Shown: positions 16,996 through 24,605 of the stretch, piece after piece
Layout: each line of letters starts with the position of its first letter
Numbering within the stretch: position 1 is the stretch's first letter
Assembly (NCBI GenBank): GCA_017548045.1
Contig: JAFYNR010000016.1
Span: 56,307 to 120,306, forward strand
Length of the DNA stretch: 64,000 nt
From: Clostridia bacterium
GTDB lineage: Bacteria > Bacillota > Clostridia > Oscillospirales > Acutalibacteraceae
Reading direction: 5' to 3'
Position numbers and translations under genes: made by a program
Notes under the pieces: model-generated
What the model saw: only the letters and a program-made list of their open reading frames with translations
Told to the model about the DNA's origin: nothing
The model's database searches: none

Positions 16996-18769
16996 ACGAC
17001 ACCTCGTTAAGATACTTTTCAAAAGGCTCATTCACTGCGGGAACAGGCTTCACTTCTTCAAAATAAACCTTACTGTTTTCGGTTACGGTCAGATATTTTC
17101 TGTATGAGGCATCCTCGGCAACGGTTTTGCCGTTTGCTCTGAACACCGCGCCTCCCCTGCTTCCCGTAAGAGGCATTTCACCGATAACCGTTTCAAGCAG
17201 AGCCTTTGCACTTATAAGCATATCCTTATCACGGAAATACTCGCTCAGTGATTTATGCCCTTTGGGGTATGCGGAAAGTATTTTGTTTATTTTATCGAGC
17301 AAGCGGCGGCACTCCTCCTCGTCACGAAGAAAGGCGGCACAACTGCTCATTTCACGTTTTACGTATGAATAATCTGCGGCTTCGTCAACCGCAAGCTCTC
17401 CGTACTTTTCAAAATAATCCTCTGCCACCTCAAAATCGCAGAAAGAAATATTCTTTTTGCTTATGTGCCTTGCACAGACAAGAGCGCTGACCTGAGTATC
17501 GTTAAGTGCGGTACCGCCGGGTCTCGCAAGCCCGAAGGTGCCTGCCGCCTCACCGATAACGTAAAGCCCTTCAACGTCGGTTTTCCAGTTATTATCGGTA
17601 TAAACGCCGCCGTTGTTATGCTGAGCACAAACCGCAATACGCAGCTTTTCGGTATAAATATCAATCCCCTGTGCGGAGTAAACGTCAATCGCTTTGGGGT
17701 TAAGCTTACGAAGTCTTTCAATGGGTTTTTCGGCTGTTGCACCGTTTTTTTCAAGGTAATCACGGGCTTCCTCGCTCAACGCATCAAAAGAAAAGCCCTG
17801 GGGATTACGGGTAAAATCAAGGTAAACCCTTCTGCCCTTCCGGGTTTCATTATGCACCGCAATATCAATGCGCGATGATTTCTCAGCCCTTTCAAAGCTG
17901 AAGGGCCACTGATAGCCTTTGAGGAAGATATTACTGCACATTTCACCCGAATCGGCAAAACATTCGCTCAGAAATTCATACTCATTTCCGTTGTCATCAA
18001 CGCTGACAAATCGTGGAACAACCTGCATAAAGCTGCCCGAAACGTTCCAGCGGAAATCAACGGATGACATACCGTACTGCCACTGAGAAAAGTTGCAAAG
18101 ACGCACACCTGCTTCAATAAGCACACCCGTCATACCGTGCTGTGAATGGGGATAAACCGAATTTTCATAAATACAGGCAGGTGCACCCGTGGCACAAACA
18201 ACGTTGTGAGAATAAAAGCACTCGAATTCGTTTGTTTCCGTATTAAGTGCGGCAACGCCCGCCGCTTTTTCGCCGTCCTTCAGAATTTCAATAACCTGAC
18301 GGTTATCGTAAAGCGGTGTTCTGTTTTTATCAAGAACAACCTTTTCAAGCTGTTCCGTCATTATTTTTGAGGTAAGAGGCCCTACTGAGGTTGCTCTTAC
18401 GGTGTTATCGTGGTCGGTTTTGTAGCCCGGATAGCCGCCGAATTCATCCTTTGGAAAATTCACACCGTAATCACACAATCTGAGAAAGCATCCGACGCTG
18501 TTTACCGCCTGAATATACATTTTTTCACCGTCGCAGCAGCCCGCGGCAAAAATATCGCTTGCCATTCTGTACGGGCTGTCCTGGGAAAAGCCGTCAAGAG
18601 AAAGCTTGTAATATGTCTGCTTGTCACTGCCCGTATTACGGGACGTACCGCTGAGTCTGTTTTCGGCAATAAGGGCAATATTTGTTACGCCCTGCTTATA
18701 CAGACGGTCCGCAACACCGTATGCGGCGGCACCGCTGCCGATTATAATTGCATCGTAAACCTTTTTCAT
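16982..18769 (-). CDS. FAD-binding flavoprotein of the fumarate reductase/succinate dehydrogenase type
   Basis: About 595 residues. The N-terminal Rossmann FAD motif is DAIIIGSGAAAYG. The SdhA/FrdA-type layout follows: VVCATGAPACIY, NPKAIDVYSAQGIDIYTEKL, AQHNNGGVYTDNNW and the C-terminal FAD block GLYVIGEAAGTFGLARPGGTAL, interrupted here after 20 residues, with NDTQVSAL next. The middle 'capping' domain is divergent, so the electron acceptor is unlikely to be fumarate itself. Related soluble flavoproteins reduce activated C=C bonds (urocanate, cinnamate, ketosteroids) or oxidise substrates. No signal peptide or flavinylation motif is visible. The start ATG shares ATGA with the SDR stop. The operon setting beside an OYE and an SDR suggests a joint redox pathway. 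Confidence 0.8.
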   Translation of the reverse strand: MKKVYDAIIIGSGAAAYGVADRLYKQGVTNIALIAENRLSGTSRNTGSDKQTYYKLSLDGFSQDSPYRMASDIFAAGCCDGEKMYIQAVNSVGCFLRLCDYGVNFPKDEFGGYPGYKTDHDNTVRATSVGPLTSKIMTEQLEKVVLDKNRTPLYDNRQVIEILKDGEKAAGVAALNTETNEFECFYSHNVVCATGAPACIYENSVYPHSQHGMTGVLIEAGVRLCNFSQWQYGMSSVDFRWNVSGSFMQVVPRFVSVDDNGNEYEFLSECFADSGEMCSNIFLKGYQWPFSFERAEKSSRIDIAVHNETRKGRRVYLDFTRNPQGFSFDALSEEARDYLEKNGATAEKPIERLRKLNPKAIDVYSAQGIDIYTEKLRIAVCAQHNNGGVYTDNNWKTDVEGLYVIGEAAGTFGLARPGGTALNDTQVSALVCARHISKKNISFCDFEVAEDYFEKYGELAVDEAADYSYVKREMSSCAAFLRDEEECRRLLDKINKILSAYPKGHKSLSEYFRDKDMLISAKALLETVIGEMPLTGSRGGAVFRANGKTVAEDASYRKYLTVTENSKVYFEEVKPVPAVNEPFEKYLNEVSYEQT

Positions 18770-19503
18770 AAGCATCTCACGTTAAAGCCGCCGTCACAGT
18801 CAATAACCGTGCCCGTGCAGAAATCAAAATTGCCCTGTGCTATTGAGGCAACACACTTACCGATATCCTCAGGCTGACCCATTCTTTTTATGGGTGTTAT
18901 GCCGTCAGCAATCAGCTTTTCGTATTTTTCTTTAACCTTTGAGGTCATATCCGTTTCGATTATGCCCGGTCTGATTTCCAGCACGCTTATGCCGTATTCC
19001 GCAAGACGGGCGGCATAAAGCTTTGTCATCATTGAAATACCTGCCTTTGAAATGCAGTATTCCCCTCTGTTGACGGATGCGGTGTAAGCCGACATTGAAG
19101 AAATATTGACAATTCTTCCGCCGCCGTTTTCAATAAGCAAAGGAGCAAATTTCTGAGTAACAAAGAAAGTACCTTTAAGATTTATATCCGCAAGGTCATC
19201 AAAATCTTTGGGAGTTATTTCAAGAATATCCTTACGTTCCTTCGGCGCAACTCCTGCGTTATTCACAAGCAAATCAATTTTACCGAACCTGTTCTTCACG
19301 GAATCAACAAGATTTTCAATGCATTGCATAACAGAAATATCACAGACCTCAAAAAACACCTTCAATGGGTATTGAAGTTGAAGTGAATTGATTTCATCGC
19401 TTCTTTTTCTTGCGGTAAGAATAACCGTATATCCGATTTTGAGAAGCTCTTTGGCAATGCCGAGACCTATTCCTCTGCTGCCTCCGGTAATAACTGCCGT
19501 CAT
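18766..19503 (-). CDS. short-chain dehydrogenase/reductase (SDR)
   Basis: Classical SDR of about 245 residues. The cofactor motif is TGGSRGIG (TGxxxGxG), the structural motif NNAG follows near residue 80, and the catalytic tetrad includes Ser in NISSMSA and the Y-x-x-x-K of YCISK. The C-terminal block CTGTVIDCDGGFN matches FabG-like enzymes. No Asp after the second beta strand is obvious; the Arg/Lys-rich TARKRSDE points to NADPH. The start is the ATG 6 bp after AGAGGTGT. It overlaps the flavoprotein start by four bases and follows the OYE gene by 13 bp. Substrate unknown; a keto group of a sugar or aglycone is plausible from context. Confidence 0.88.
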   Translation of the reverse strand: MTAVITGGSRGIGLGIAKELLKIGYTVILTARKRSDEINSLQLQYPLKVFFEVCDISVMQCIENLVDSVKNRFGKIDLLVNNAGVAPKERKDILEITPKDFDDLADINLKGTFFVTQKFAPLLIENGGGRIVNISSMSAYTASVNRGEYCISKAGISMMTKLYAARLAEYGISVLEIRPGIIETDMTSKVKEKYEKLIADGITPIKRMGQPEDIGKCVASIAQGNFDFCTGTVIDCDGGFNVRCL

Positions 19504-19516
19504 ATGTAACACCTCT

Positions 19517-20731
19517 TTATTTAACAAACTCACGGAAAAATGGCATATAAACCTCTGAATCCCTTACGGGGCAGCCTGCCACCGTGCCTGCACGCATAAG
19601 CTGTGAGCACTTACTGCATTTAAGGCAAAGCTTCTTTTTGTCAAGCTCACCCTTTTCAAGATAATCTCTGTAAAAATCGGGATATGCAAAGGTCAGTCTG
19701 CCGAAGCCCGCAAAATCCGCAACGCCCTCGTCAATGATTCTTTCGGCATAGCTCATTGCATTTTCACCGGGATACGTAAGACCCGATGCAATAAACAGCA
19801 TATCCTTAAATTCGGTTTTCAGTTCCTTGGTAACATTATAAATTCTTTCCATACCCACGTTGCCGTCTTCAGGTGCGTTGATGCAGGGTCGGTTGATATG
19901 AGGTATAAGATAAGGGTTGCCGAGAGTAAGATTTATGAGCCTTATCCCTTTGTCGTACAGACCTTTTATGATTAATTTCGTTTCGGTTAAATCAATATTG
20001 TTGTTTTCATCAACACCGTAGCCGTAAGGGTAAGGGAAGCAGTCACAGGCATTGAGCCTTGTTGTAACGAAAATATCCTCGCCCACCGCATTTCTGACCG
20101 AATCGATACAGTCTAAATAAAGTCTTGTGCGGTTTTCAAGGCTTCCGCCGTAAATTCCGTCACGCTCTTTTGCGCTTAAAAATTCATTGAAAAGGTAGCC
20201 GTGACAGCATTTTACGTCAATACCGTCAAAGCCTGCCTCACGGGCGAGAATTGCGGCATTATAATATTTTTCGGGAATGGTTTTGCAGTAATCATCCGTT
20301 GCAATCACATATGGCTGATTCTCCTTGCCGATTTCCCAATGAGGGTTGCGGTACGCAACGATAGGCTCCGGTGTGCCGTTGGGCTTACTGAATCTGCCGC
20401 TGTGGGTAAGCTGAACGATTATAACGGGTTCAAAGCCGTTAGCCTCAAGCGAAACAGCCTTCACCTCATCAATCAGCGACTTGAAAGAAGCCTTGGTATT
20501 TTCGCTCAGATAAAGCTGTCTGGGATTTGCTCTGCCTTCGGGGCAGACGGCGGTTGCCTCAAACCAGATTATACCTGCACCGCTTCGGGCAAAGCGAAGG
20601 TAACGGCGGCGTGTAAGCTCATCAACCGCACCGTCATACGTACCGTCACAGCCCTCCATAGGATGAAATACCACACGGTTTTTTATAACTCTGTTATGTA
20701 ATTTAATTTCGGAATCAAGAACAGTATGCAT
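19517..20731 (-). CDS. Old Yellow Enzyme-type NADH:flavin oxidoreductase with Fe-S motif, lacking the C-terminal reductase domain
   Basis: About 404 residues with the FMN-binding TIM barrel of OYE and 2,4-dienoyl-CoA reductase enzymes: NRVVFHPMEG, QLTHSGRFSKP, GFDGIDVKCCHGYLFNEFLS (the family HGY/H-x-x-N active-site region) and FAGFGRLTFAYPDF. A C-terminal 4Fe-4S site is visible: CLKCSKC followed 11 residues later by AGC. The FAD/NAD(P) domain normally following in BaiCD/FadH-type enzymes (total about 640-670 residues) is absent, so electrons may come from another protein such as the co-encoded flavoprotein. The second ATG is best spaced from AAAGGGA; the first is six bases upstream. It is the first gene of the operon. 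Confidence 0.85.
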   Translation of the reverse strand: MHTVLDSEIKLHNRVIKNRVVFHPMEGCDGTYDGAVDELTRRRYLRFARSGAGIIWFEATAVCPEGRANPRQLYLSENTKASFKSLIDEVKAVSLEANGFEPVIIVQLTHSGRFSKPNGTPEPIVAYRNPHWEIGKENQPYVIATDDYCKTIPEKYYNAAILAREAGFDGIDVKCCHGYLFNEFLSAKERDGIYGGSLENRTRLYLDCIDSVRNAVGEDIFVTTRLNACDCFPYPYGYGVDENNNIDLTETKLIIKGLYDKGIRLINLTLGNPYLIPHINRPCINAPEDGNVGMERIYNVTKELKTEFKDMLFIASGLTYPGENAMSYAERIIDEGVADFAGFGRLTFAYPDFYRDYLEKGELDKKKLCLKCSKCSQLMRAGTVAGCPVRDSEVYMPFFREFVK

Positions 20732-20763
20732 AGTCATTTCCCTTTTAAAATTTGTTACATATA

Positions 20764-20792
20764 ATTATATCAAATACTGCGCACATAAGCAA
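20764..20792 (-). promoter_or_regulatory. promoter of the OYE-SDR-FAD-TIM-GH3-esterase operon
   Basis: On the minus strand TTGCTT (20787-20792) and consensus TATAAT (20764-20769) are separated by exactly 17 bp, about 33 bp upstream of the OYE start. Confidence 0.75.
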
Positions 20793-20796
20793 TAGT

Positions 20797-20830
20797 AAAA
20801 AGCCCGAAGCACAAAAAACGCACTTCGGAC
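20797..20830 (-). terminator. intrinsic terminator after the alpha/beta hydrolase gene
   Basis: On the minus strand an 8-bp stem, GTCCGAAG with CTTCGGGC (one G-U pair), is followed by TTTTTAC. It separates the hydrolase gene from the OYE operon promoter just downstream. Confidence 0.75.
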
Positions 20831-20836
20831 TTAACC

Positions 20837-21787
20837 TTAAAAATATTTTGAAATAAACTCTTCCGTTGTACTCCAATAAAGCTCATTTCCCGCAAATGCG
20901 GCATTTGCGTGGAAGGCACCCGGCACCGTAAGCATCTGCTTGTAAGGTGCGGTACAGCTTTCGTAAAGAGGCTGCATCATATGATAGGGAACAAAATCAT
21001 CATCCGCACCGTGGATAAACAGTGTGGGTGTTTTTGATTTTTTCACCGCCTCAATGGGTGCACAAAGCTTGAAATCAAAGTTCTTGCGGCGCAGAGATGC
21101 AAAATTTGCAGACTCAACCACAACGGGAGGCATATGAAACATCTGCTTTGCCTGGTAAACGTATTCGTCCCAGCAGCTTGTATAGCCGCAGTCGGCAACG
21201 GCACAGACAACGTTTGAGGGGATATCCTCACCCGTTACGAGCATTGTTGTTGCACTGCCCATTGAAACGCCGTGCATAAGAATTTTTGCCTCGGAATTCC
21301 GCTTTACTATGTACGAAATCCAATCCTTGATTGCGGTTTTATCGTGGAAGCCCATTGAACAGTATCTTACCGAATCACTGTCGTGACCCACCATATGAGG
21401 AAGAATCACGTTATAACCCAGCGTATGATATTTCCACGCATAATGGGACATAACGTTGGTTTTTGCGGAGTAACCGTGAATAACTATTGCCCAGTTATCC
21501 GTAGGCTTTTCGGCAGGAATATAATCGGCACGCATATCTCTGCCAAGATTTGAATAAATCGTAAGAATTTCGGGCTTGATTTCATCATACCAGGCAAGAC
21601 CCTGCTGATAAATTTCGTTTTCAGCCCAGAATTTATCCTCAACCTCGTTGCGGAAAAATCCCTTTGAGGACATCCAATTCTGAATATCCATATTCAGCAC
21701 ACAATTATACATAACCTCGCCTGCGGCAAGCAAAACCGCACCTGCGCCCAGTGCAAGACCCGTAATCGCTTTCACTGATTTTTTCAT
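20837..21787 (-). CDS. membrane-anchored alpha/beta hydrolase (BAAT/DUF-type esterase)
   Basis: About 316 residues with an N-terminal transmembrane anchor (AITGLALGAGAVLLAAGEVMY). The hydrolase core has WAIVIHGYSA, the elbow HGVSMGSA (nucleophile Ser), TLFIHGADDDFVPY (Asp) and PGAFHANA (His). This is the common Firmicutes 'alpha/beta hydrolase' annotated near cell-envelope genes, with an active site outside or at the membrane face; the substrate is unknown. The ATG at 21787 has AAGGAAG upstream, whereas the longer frame begins with a TTG inside that region. It follows tyrS by 30 bp with no terminator, so it may be cotranscribed. Confidence 0.8.
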   Translation of the reverse strand: MKKSVKAITGLALGAGAVLLAAGEVMYNCVLNMDIQNWMSSKGFFRNEVEDKFWAENEIYQQGLAWYDEIKPEILTIYSNLGRDMRADYIPAEKPTDNWAIVIHGYSAKTNVMSHYAWKYHTLGYNVILPHMVGHDSDSVRYCSMGFHDKTAIKDWISYIVKRNSEAKILMHGVSMGSATTMLVTGEDIPSNVVCAVADCGYTSCWDEYVYQAKQMFHMPPVVVESANFASLRRKNFDFKLCAPIEAVKKSKTPTLFIHGADDDFVPYHMMQPLYESCTAPYKQMLTVPGAFHANAAFAGNELYWSTTEEFISKYF

Positions 21788-21817
21788 ATTTCCGCTTCCT
21801 TTTTTCAAAATAAAGAC

Positions 21818-23041
21818 TTATGCCTCAATCTTATGGAAGATTTTCTTGCCCTTCTTCACAACAACGGGCTTCTCTTTGAGTGCCGCCTGAGTGAAGCTGA
21901 GAGTGAAATCCGTTACCTTTGCATCGTCAACGGAGATACCGCCCTGCTGAACAAGACGTCTACCCTCGCCTCTTGACTTTGTGATTTCAGCCTTCATAAG
22001 GATATCAAGAATATCTATTGAACCGTCTGTGAAATCAGCATCGGTAAGAGCTGTTGCAGGCATATTGTCAAGGTCAGCCGCACCGCTGAAGATAGCCTTT
22101 GCGGCGGCCTGTGCCTTGGCTGCTTCTTCTTCGCCGTGAACAAGCTTTGTAAGCTCAAATGCAAGGATTTCTTTTGCCGTATTGAGCTGACTGCCTTCCC
22201 AGCTGTCCATTGCATCAATTTCTTCAAGAGGAAGGAAGGTAAGCATACGGATGCACTTGAGAACGTCATCATCGGCAACGTTGCGCCAATACTGATAGAA
22301 TTCGTAGGGTGAGGTCTTTTCGGGGTCAAGCCACACTGCACCCGAAGCGGTCTTACCCATCTTCTTGCCTTCTGAGTTAAGGAGAAGGGTGATTGTCATT
22401 GCGTAAGCATCCTTGCCCAGCTTCTTACGGATAAGCTCCGTACCGCCAAGCATATTTGACCACTGATCGTCGCCGCCGAACTGCATATTGCAGCCGTACT
22501 CCTTATACAGATGATAGAAGTCGTAGCTCTGCATAATCATATAGTTGAACTCAAGGAAGGAAAGACCCTTTTCCATTCTCTGCTTGTAGCATTCTGCACG
22601 GAGCATATTGTTAACCGAGAAGCAGGCGCCTACCTCACGGAGAACCTCAACGTAGTTAAGGTCAAGAAGCCAATCGGCATTATTGATCATCATAGCCTTG
22701 CCCTCACCGAATTCGATGAATCGGCTCATCTGCTTTTTGAAGCACTCAACGTTATGCTCAATGGTTTCTTTGGTGAGCACCTGGCGAAGGTCGCTTCTGC
22801 CCGAAGGGTCACCGATCATACCGGTACCGCCGCCGAGAAGGGCAATGGGTCTGTTGCCTGCCATCTGGAGACGCTTCATAAGGCAAAGTGCCATAAAGTG
22901 ACCTACGTGGAGACTGTCTGCCGTGGGGTCAAAGCCGATATAGAAAACAGCCTTGCCGTTGTTGATAAGCTCTCTTATCTCTTTTTCGTCTGTTACCTGT
23001 GCAATAAGACCTCTTGCAACAAGCTCTTCATAAATCTGCAT
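21818..23041 (-). CDS. tyrS: tyrosyl-tRNA synthetase
   Basis: Class Ic aminoacyl-tRNA synthetase of about 407 residues that charges tRNA-Tyr. The HIGH-type motif is SLHVGH in [16 protein letters not shown], the tyrosine-binding block is [24 protein letters not shown] (written here as separate landmarks QSYDF and GGDDQW), and the KMSKS motif appears as GKKMGKT. A C-terminal S4 RNA-binding domain is present ([16 protein letters not shown]). I prefer the ATG at 23041 because AAAGGA is nine bases upstream; the ATG at 23050 abuts the RBS. There is no room for a T-box leader: only about 45 nt separate the promoter -10 element from the start. Confidence 0.96.
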   Translation of the reverse strand: MQIYEELVARGLIAQVTDEKEIRELINNGKAVFYIGFDPTADSLHVGHFMALCLMKRLQMAGNRPIALLGGGTGMIGDPSGRSDLRQVLTKETIEHNVECFKKQMSRFIEFGEGKAMMINNADWLLDLNYVEVLREVGACFSVNNMLRAECYKQRMEKGLSFLEFNYMIMQSYDFYHLYKEYGCNMQFGGDDQWSNMLGGTELIRKKLGKDAYAMTITLLLNSEGKKMGKTASGAVWLDPEKTSPYEFYQYWRNVADDDVLKCIRMLTFLPLEEIDAMDSWEGSQLNTAKEILAFELTKLVHGEEEAAKAQAAAKAIFSGAADLDNMPATALTDADFTDGSIDILDILMKAEITKSRGEGRRLVQQGGISVDDAKVTDFTLSFTQAALKEKPVVVKKGKKIFHKIEA

Positions 23042-23085
23042 ATTAAACATTCCTTTCGGTAATTATAAACTTGTTTATTCAATGT

Positions 23086-23115
23086 ATGATACATTATCGG
23101 TTCACGCTTTGTCAA
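23086..23115 (-). promoter_or_regulatory. tyrS promoter overlapping the end of the SGNH gene
   Basis: On the minus strand a perfect TTGACA (23110-23115) and TATCAT (23086-23091) are 18 bp apart. The -35 lies inside the last codons of the upstream hydrolase gene. Confidence 0.65.
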
Positions 23116-23827
23116 GTGCTTTCAGCCATTCCTCGGCAATAAGCATATGACCCGCTATGCTGGGATGTGTGCCGTCCCAGACAAAATACTCCATTCTGCT
23201 CCTTGCCGCCTGCTCATAAATCTTATCGTAAAGCGGAACAAAGATACAGCCGAACTCCTCTGCAAGCTTCGGCGCAACGGCTCTTATCTTTTTATTCACC
23301 TCGATGCGGTAAGGTACGGAATCCTCGGGATCATTGGTATCGGGACGCTCAAAGAATTCCTCAACACCGTCGGGATGGGGTGTATTTTTATATGAATGAT
23401 CCGTAGGGTCAAGGGGGCAATAGAACGGTTCGCAAAGAACTATCTTTACCTCACCGAGTTCTTTTCTTGTAAGCTCGAGAATCGCACGGAGATTGGTTTC
23501 ATATCTTTCGCAGGCTTCGTCGGGAGTAAGCCTGTTGAAATAGCCGTAGCTCCCCTCGTTGACGCCGACGAGTATGCTCAGCAGAGTCGGTTTGTTATCA
23601 AGCACATCCTCCTGCCATTTTTTAAGCAGGTCAACAGCATTCTCGCCCGAATATCCCTTGTTTATGAACTTAGGCATATTCTCCGCATTGTCAAGGGAAA
23701 GCCTGCCTGCAACGACGTACTGATAGCCGTGACCCATAATGTGATTGCAGTCCATATTTTTTTTACGGTTGCCGTCGGTTATGGAATCTCCCGAAAAAAG
23801 AACAACGTCGTTTTTTGAAAGCTTCAT
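23102..23827 (-). CDS. SGNH/GDSL-type hydrolase
   Basis: Protein of 241 residues with the SGNH hydrolase blocks: block I VVLFSGDSITDG (Ser15), block III GVNEGSYG, where GxND is GxNE, and block V WDGTHPSIAGH with the catalytic Asp and His. There is no signal peptide. Family members remove acetyl or acyl groups from carbohydrates and lipids; xylan or rhamnogalacturonan acetyl esterases of this type are common in gut Clostridia. GAGGTGA precedes the ATG. It follows the TIM-barrel gene by four bases at the distal end of the nusB-recN operon. Confidence 0.85.
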   Translation of the reverse strand: MKLSKNDVVLFSGDSITDGNRKKNMDCNHIMGHGYQYVVAGRLSLDNAENMPKFINKGYSGENAVDLLKKWQEDVLDNKPTLLSILVGVNEGSYGYFNRLTPDEACERYETNLRAILELTRKELGEVKIVLCEPFYCPLDPTDHSYKNTPHPDGVEEFFERPDTNDPEDSVPYRIEVNKKIRAVAPKLAEEFGCIFVPLYDKIYEQAARSRMEYFVWDGTHPSIAGHMLIAEEWLKALDKA

Positions 23828-23831
23828 TGTG

Positions 23832-24605
23832 TCACCTCAGATTTTCAAGCACTGCCATTGCATTTCTGATATCGCTTTCAAAATCGATAACCTCGGCTTC
23901 GATTGAACAGTATTCAACGCCTGCCGCCTTCAGTGCTTCAACAAAATCCGCCTGCCTGAATTCATCCTTCCCGGTGGGATAAATTCTTTTTCTGCCCGAT
24001 TCCGGGTCGGGTGCGGGGTTTGAGGTATGTGCGTGCACAAGCCAATCCTTATATACGGCAAGGCACTCCATCGGCTCATTCTGAACGTACATATGAGCAA
24101 CGTCCGCAAGCACCTTTACAAGAGGCGAACTGACCGCCCTTGCAATCTCAACACCGTCTGCAACCGTATTTATTGCGTTACATTCCTCGGGTCTGAGAGG
24201 CTCAATGGCAATGGTGATATTATATTTTTCTGCCAGAGGCACAACAGCATTTTTAAGGAAATCAACTATGTGACCTCTGCCTTCTTCAAGGCTCATGCCA
24301 TCCGGAATACGCCTTGCCGCAGATGAACCGAAAACAAGATATTCAATCCCGAGATAAGATGCTTTTTCAAAAAGCTGTGAAAGATATTCGTTTATTGCAT
24401 TTTCATCTTTTTCTTCGCCCATAATACGCATACCGATGAAGCAGTTTGCCGCCACAACGGTCAGACCCGTTGCCTTCATTGCATCAAGATGGGCTTTATC
24501 TTTTTTTGCAATTTCCTGGCAGTGGCTTTCGGCATAATCATAGCCGCAGGCTTTCAGAAGCTTCATTTTTTCAATGTCGGTACCTACGCAAGCACCGAAT
24601 TTCAT
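23832..24605 (-). CDS. sugar phosphate isomerase/epimerase (TIM barrel, PF01261)
   Basis: Protein of 257 residues. Characteristic blocks are MKFGACVGTD, DYAESHCQE, YLVFGSSAARR (barrel strand 4), ITIAIEPLRPEECN (metal-ligand Glu), VKVLADVAHMYVQ (Asp/His ligands), WLVHAHTSNP and YCSIEAEV (final Glu ligand). All ligand positions expected for a divalent-metal isomerase/epimerase are present, so it is probably active; the sugar is unknown. The ATG overlaps the recN stop by four bases (ATGA), with GGAGGG upstream. Placing a sugar enzyme as a coupled extension of a DNA-repair gene looks like opportunistic operon growth. Confidence 0.82.
   Translation of the reverse strand: MKFGACVGTDIEKMKLLKACGYDYAESHCQEIAKKDKAHLDAMKATGLTVVAANCFIGMRIMGEEKDENAINEYLSQLFEKASYLGIEYLVFGSSAARRIPDGMSLEEGRGHIVDFLKNAVVPLAEKYNITIAIEPLRPEECNAINTVADGVEIARAVSSPLVKVLADVAHMYVQNEPMECLAVYKDWLVHAHTSNPAPDPESGRKRIYPTGKDEFRQADFVEALKAAGVEYCSIEAEVIDFESDIRNAMAVLENLR

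Noticed and set aside
23042-23101. T-box riboswitch before tyrS
   Set aside because: Only about 60 nt separate tyrS from the upstream gene and there is no specifier stem or antiterminator; an ordinary promoter fits.
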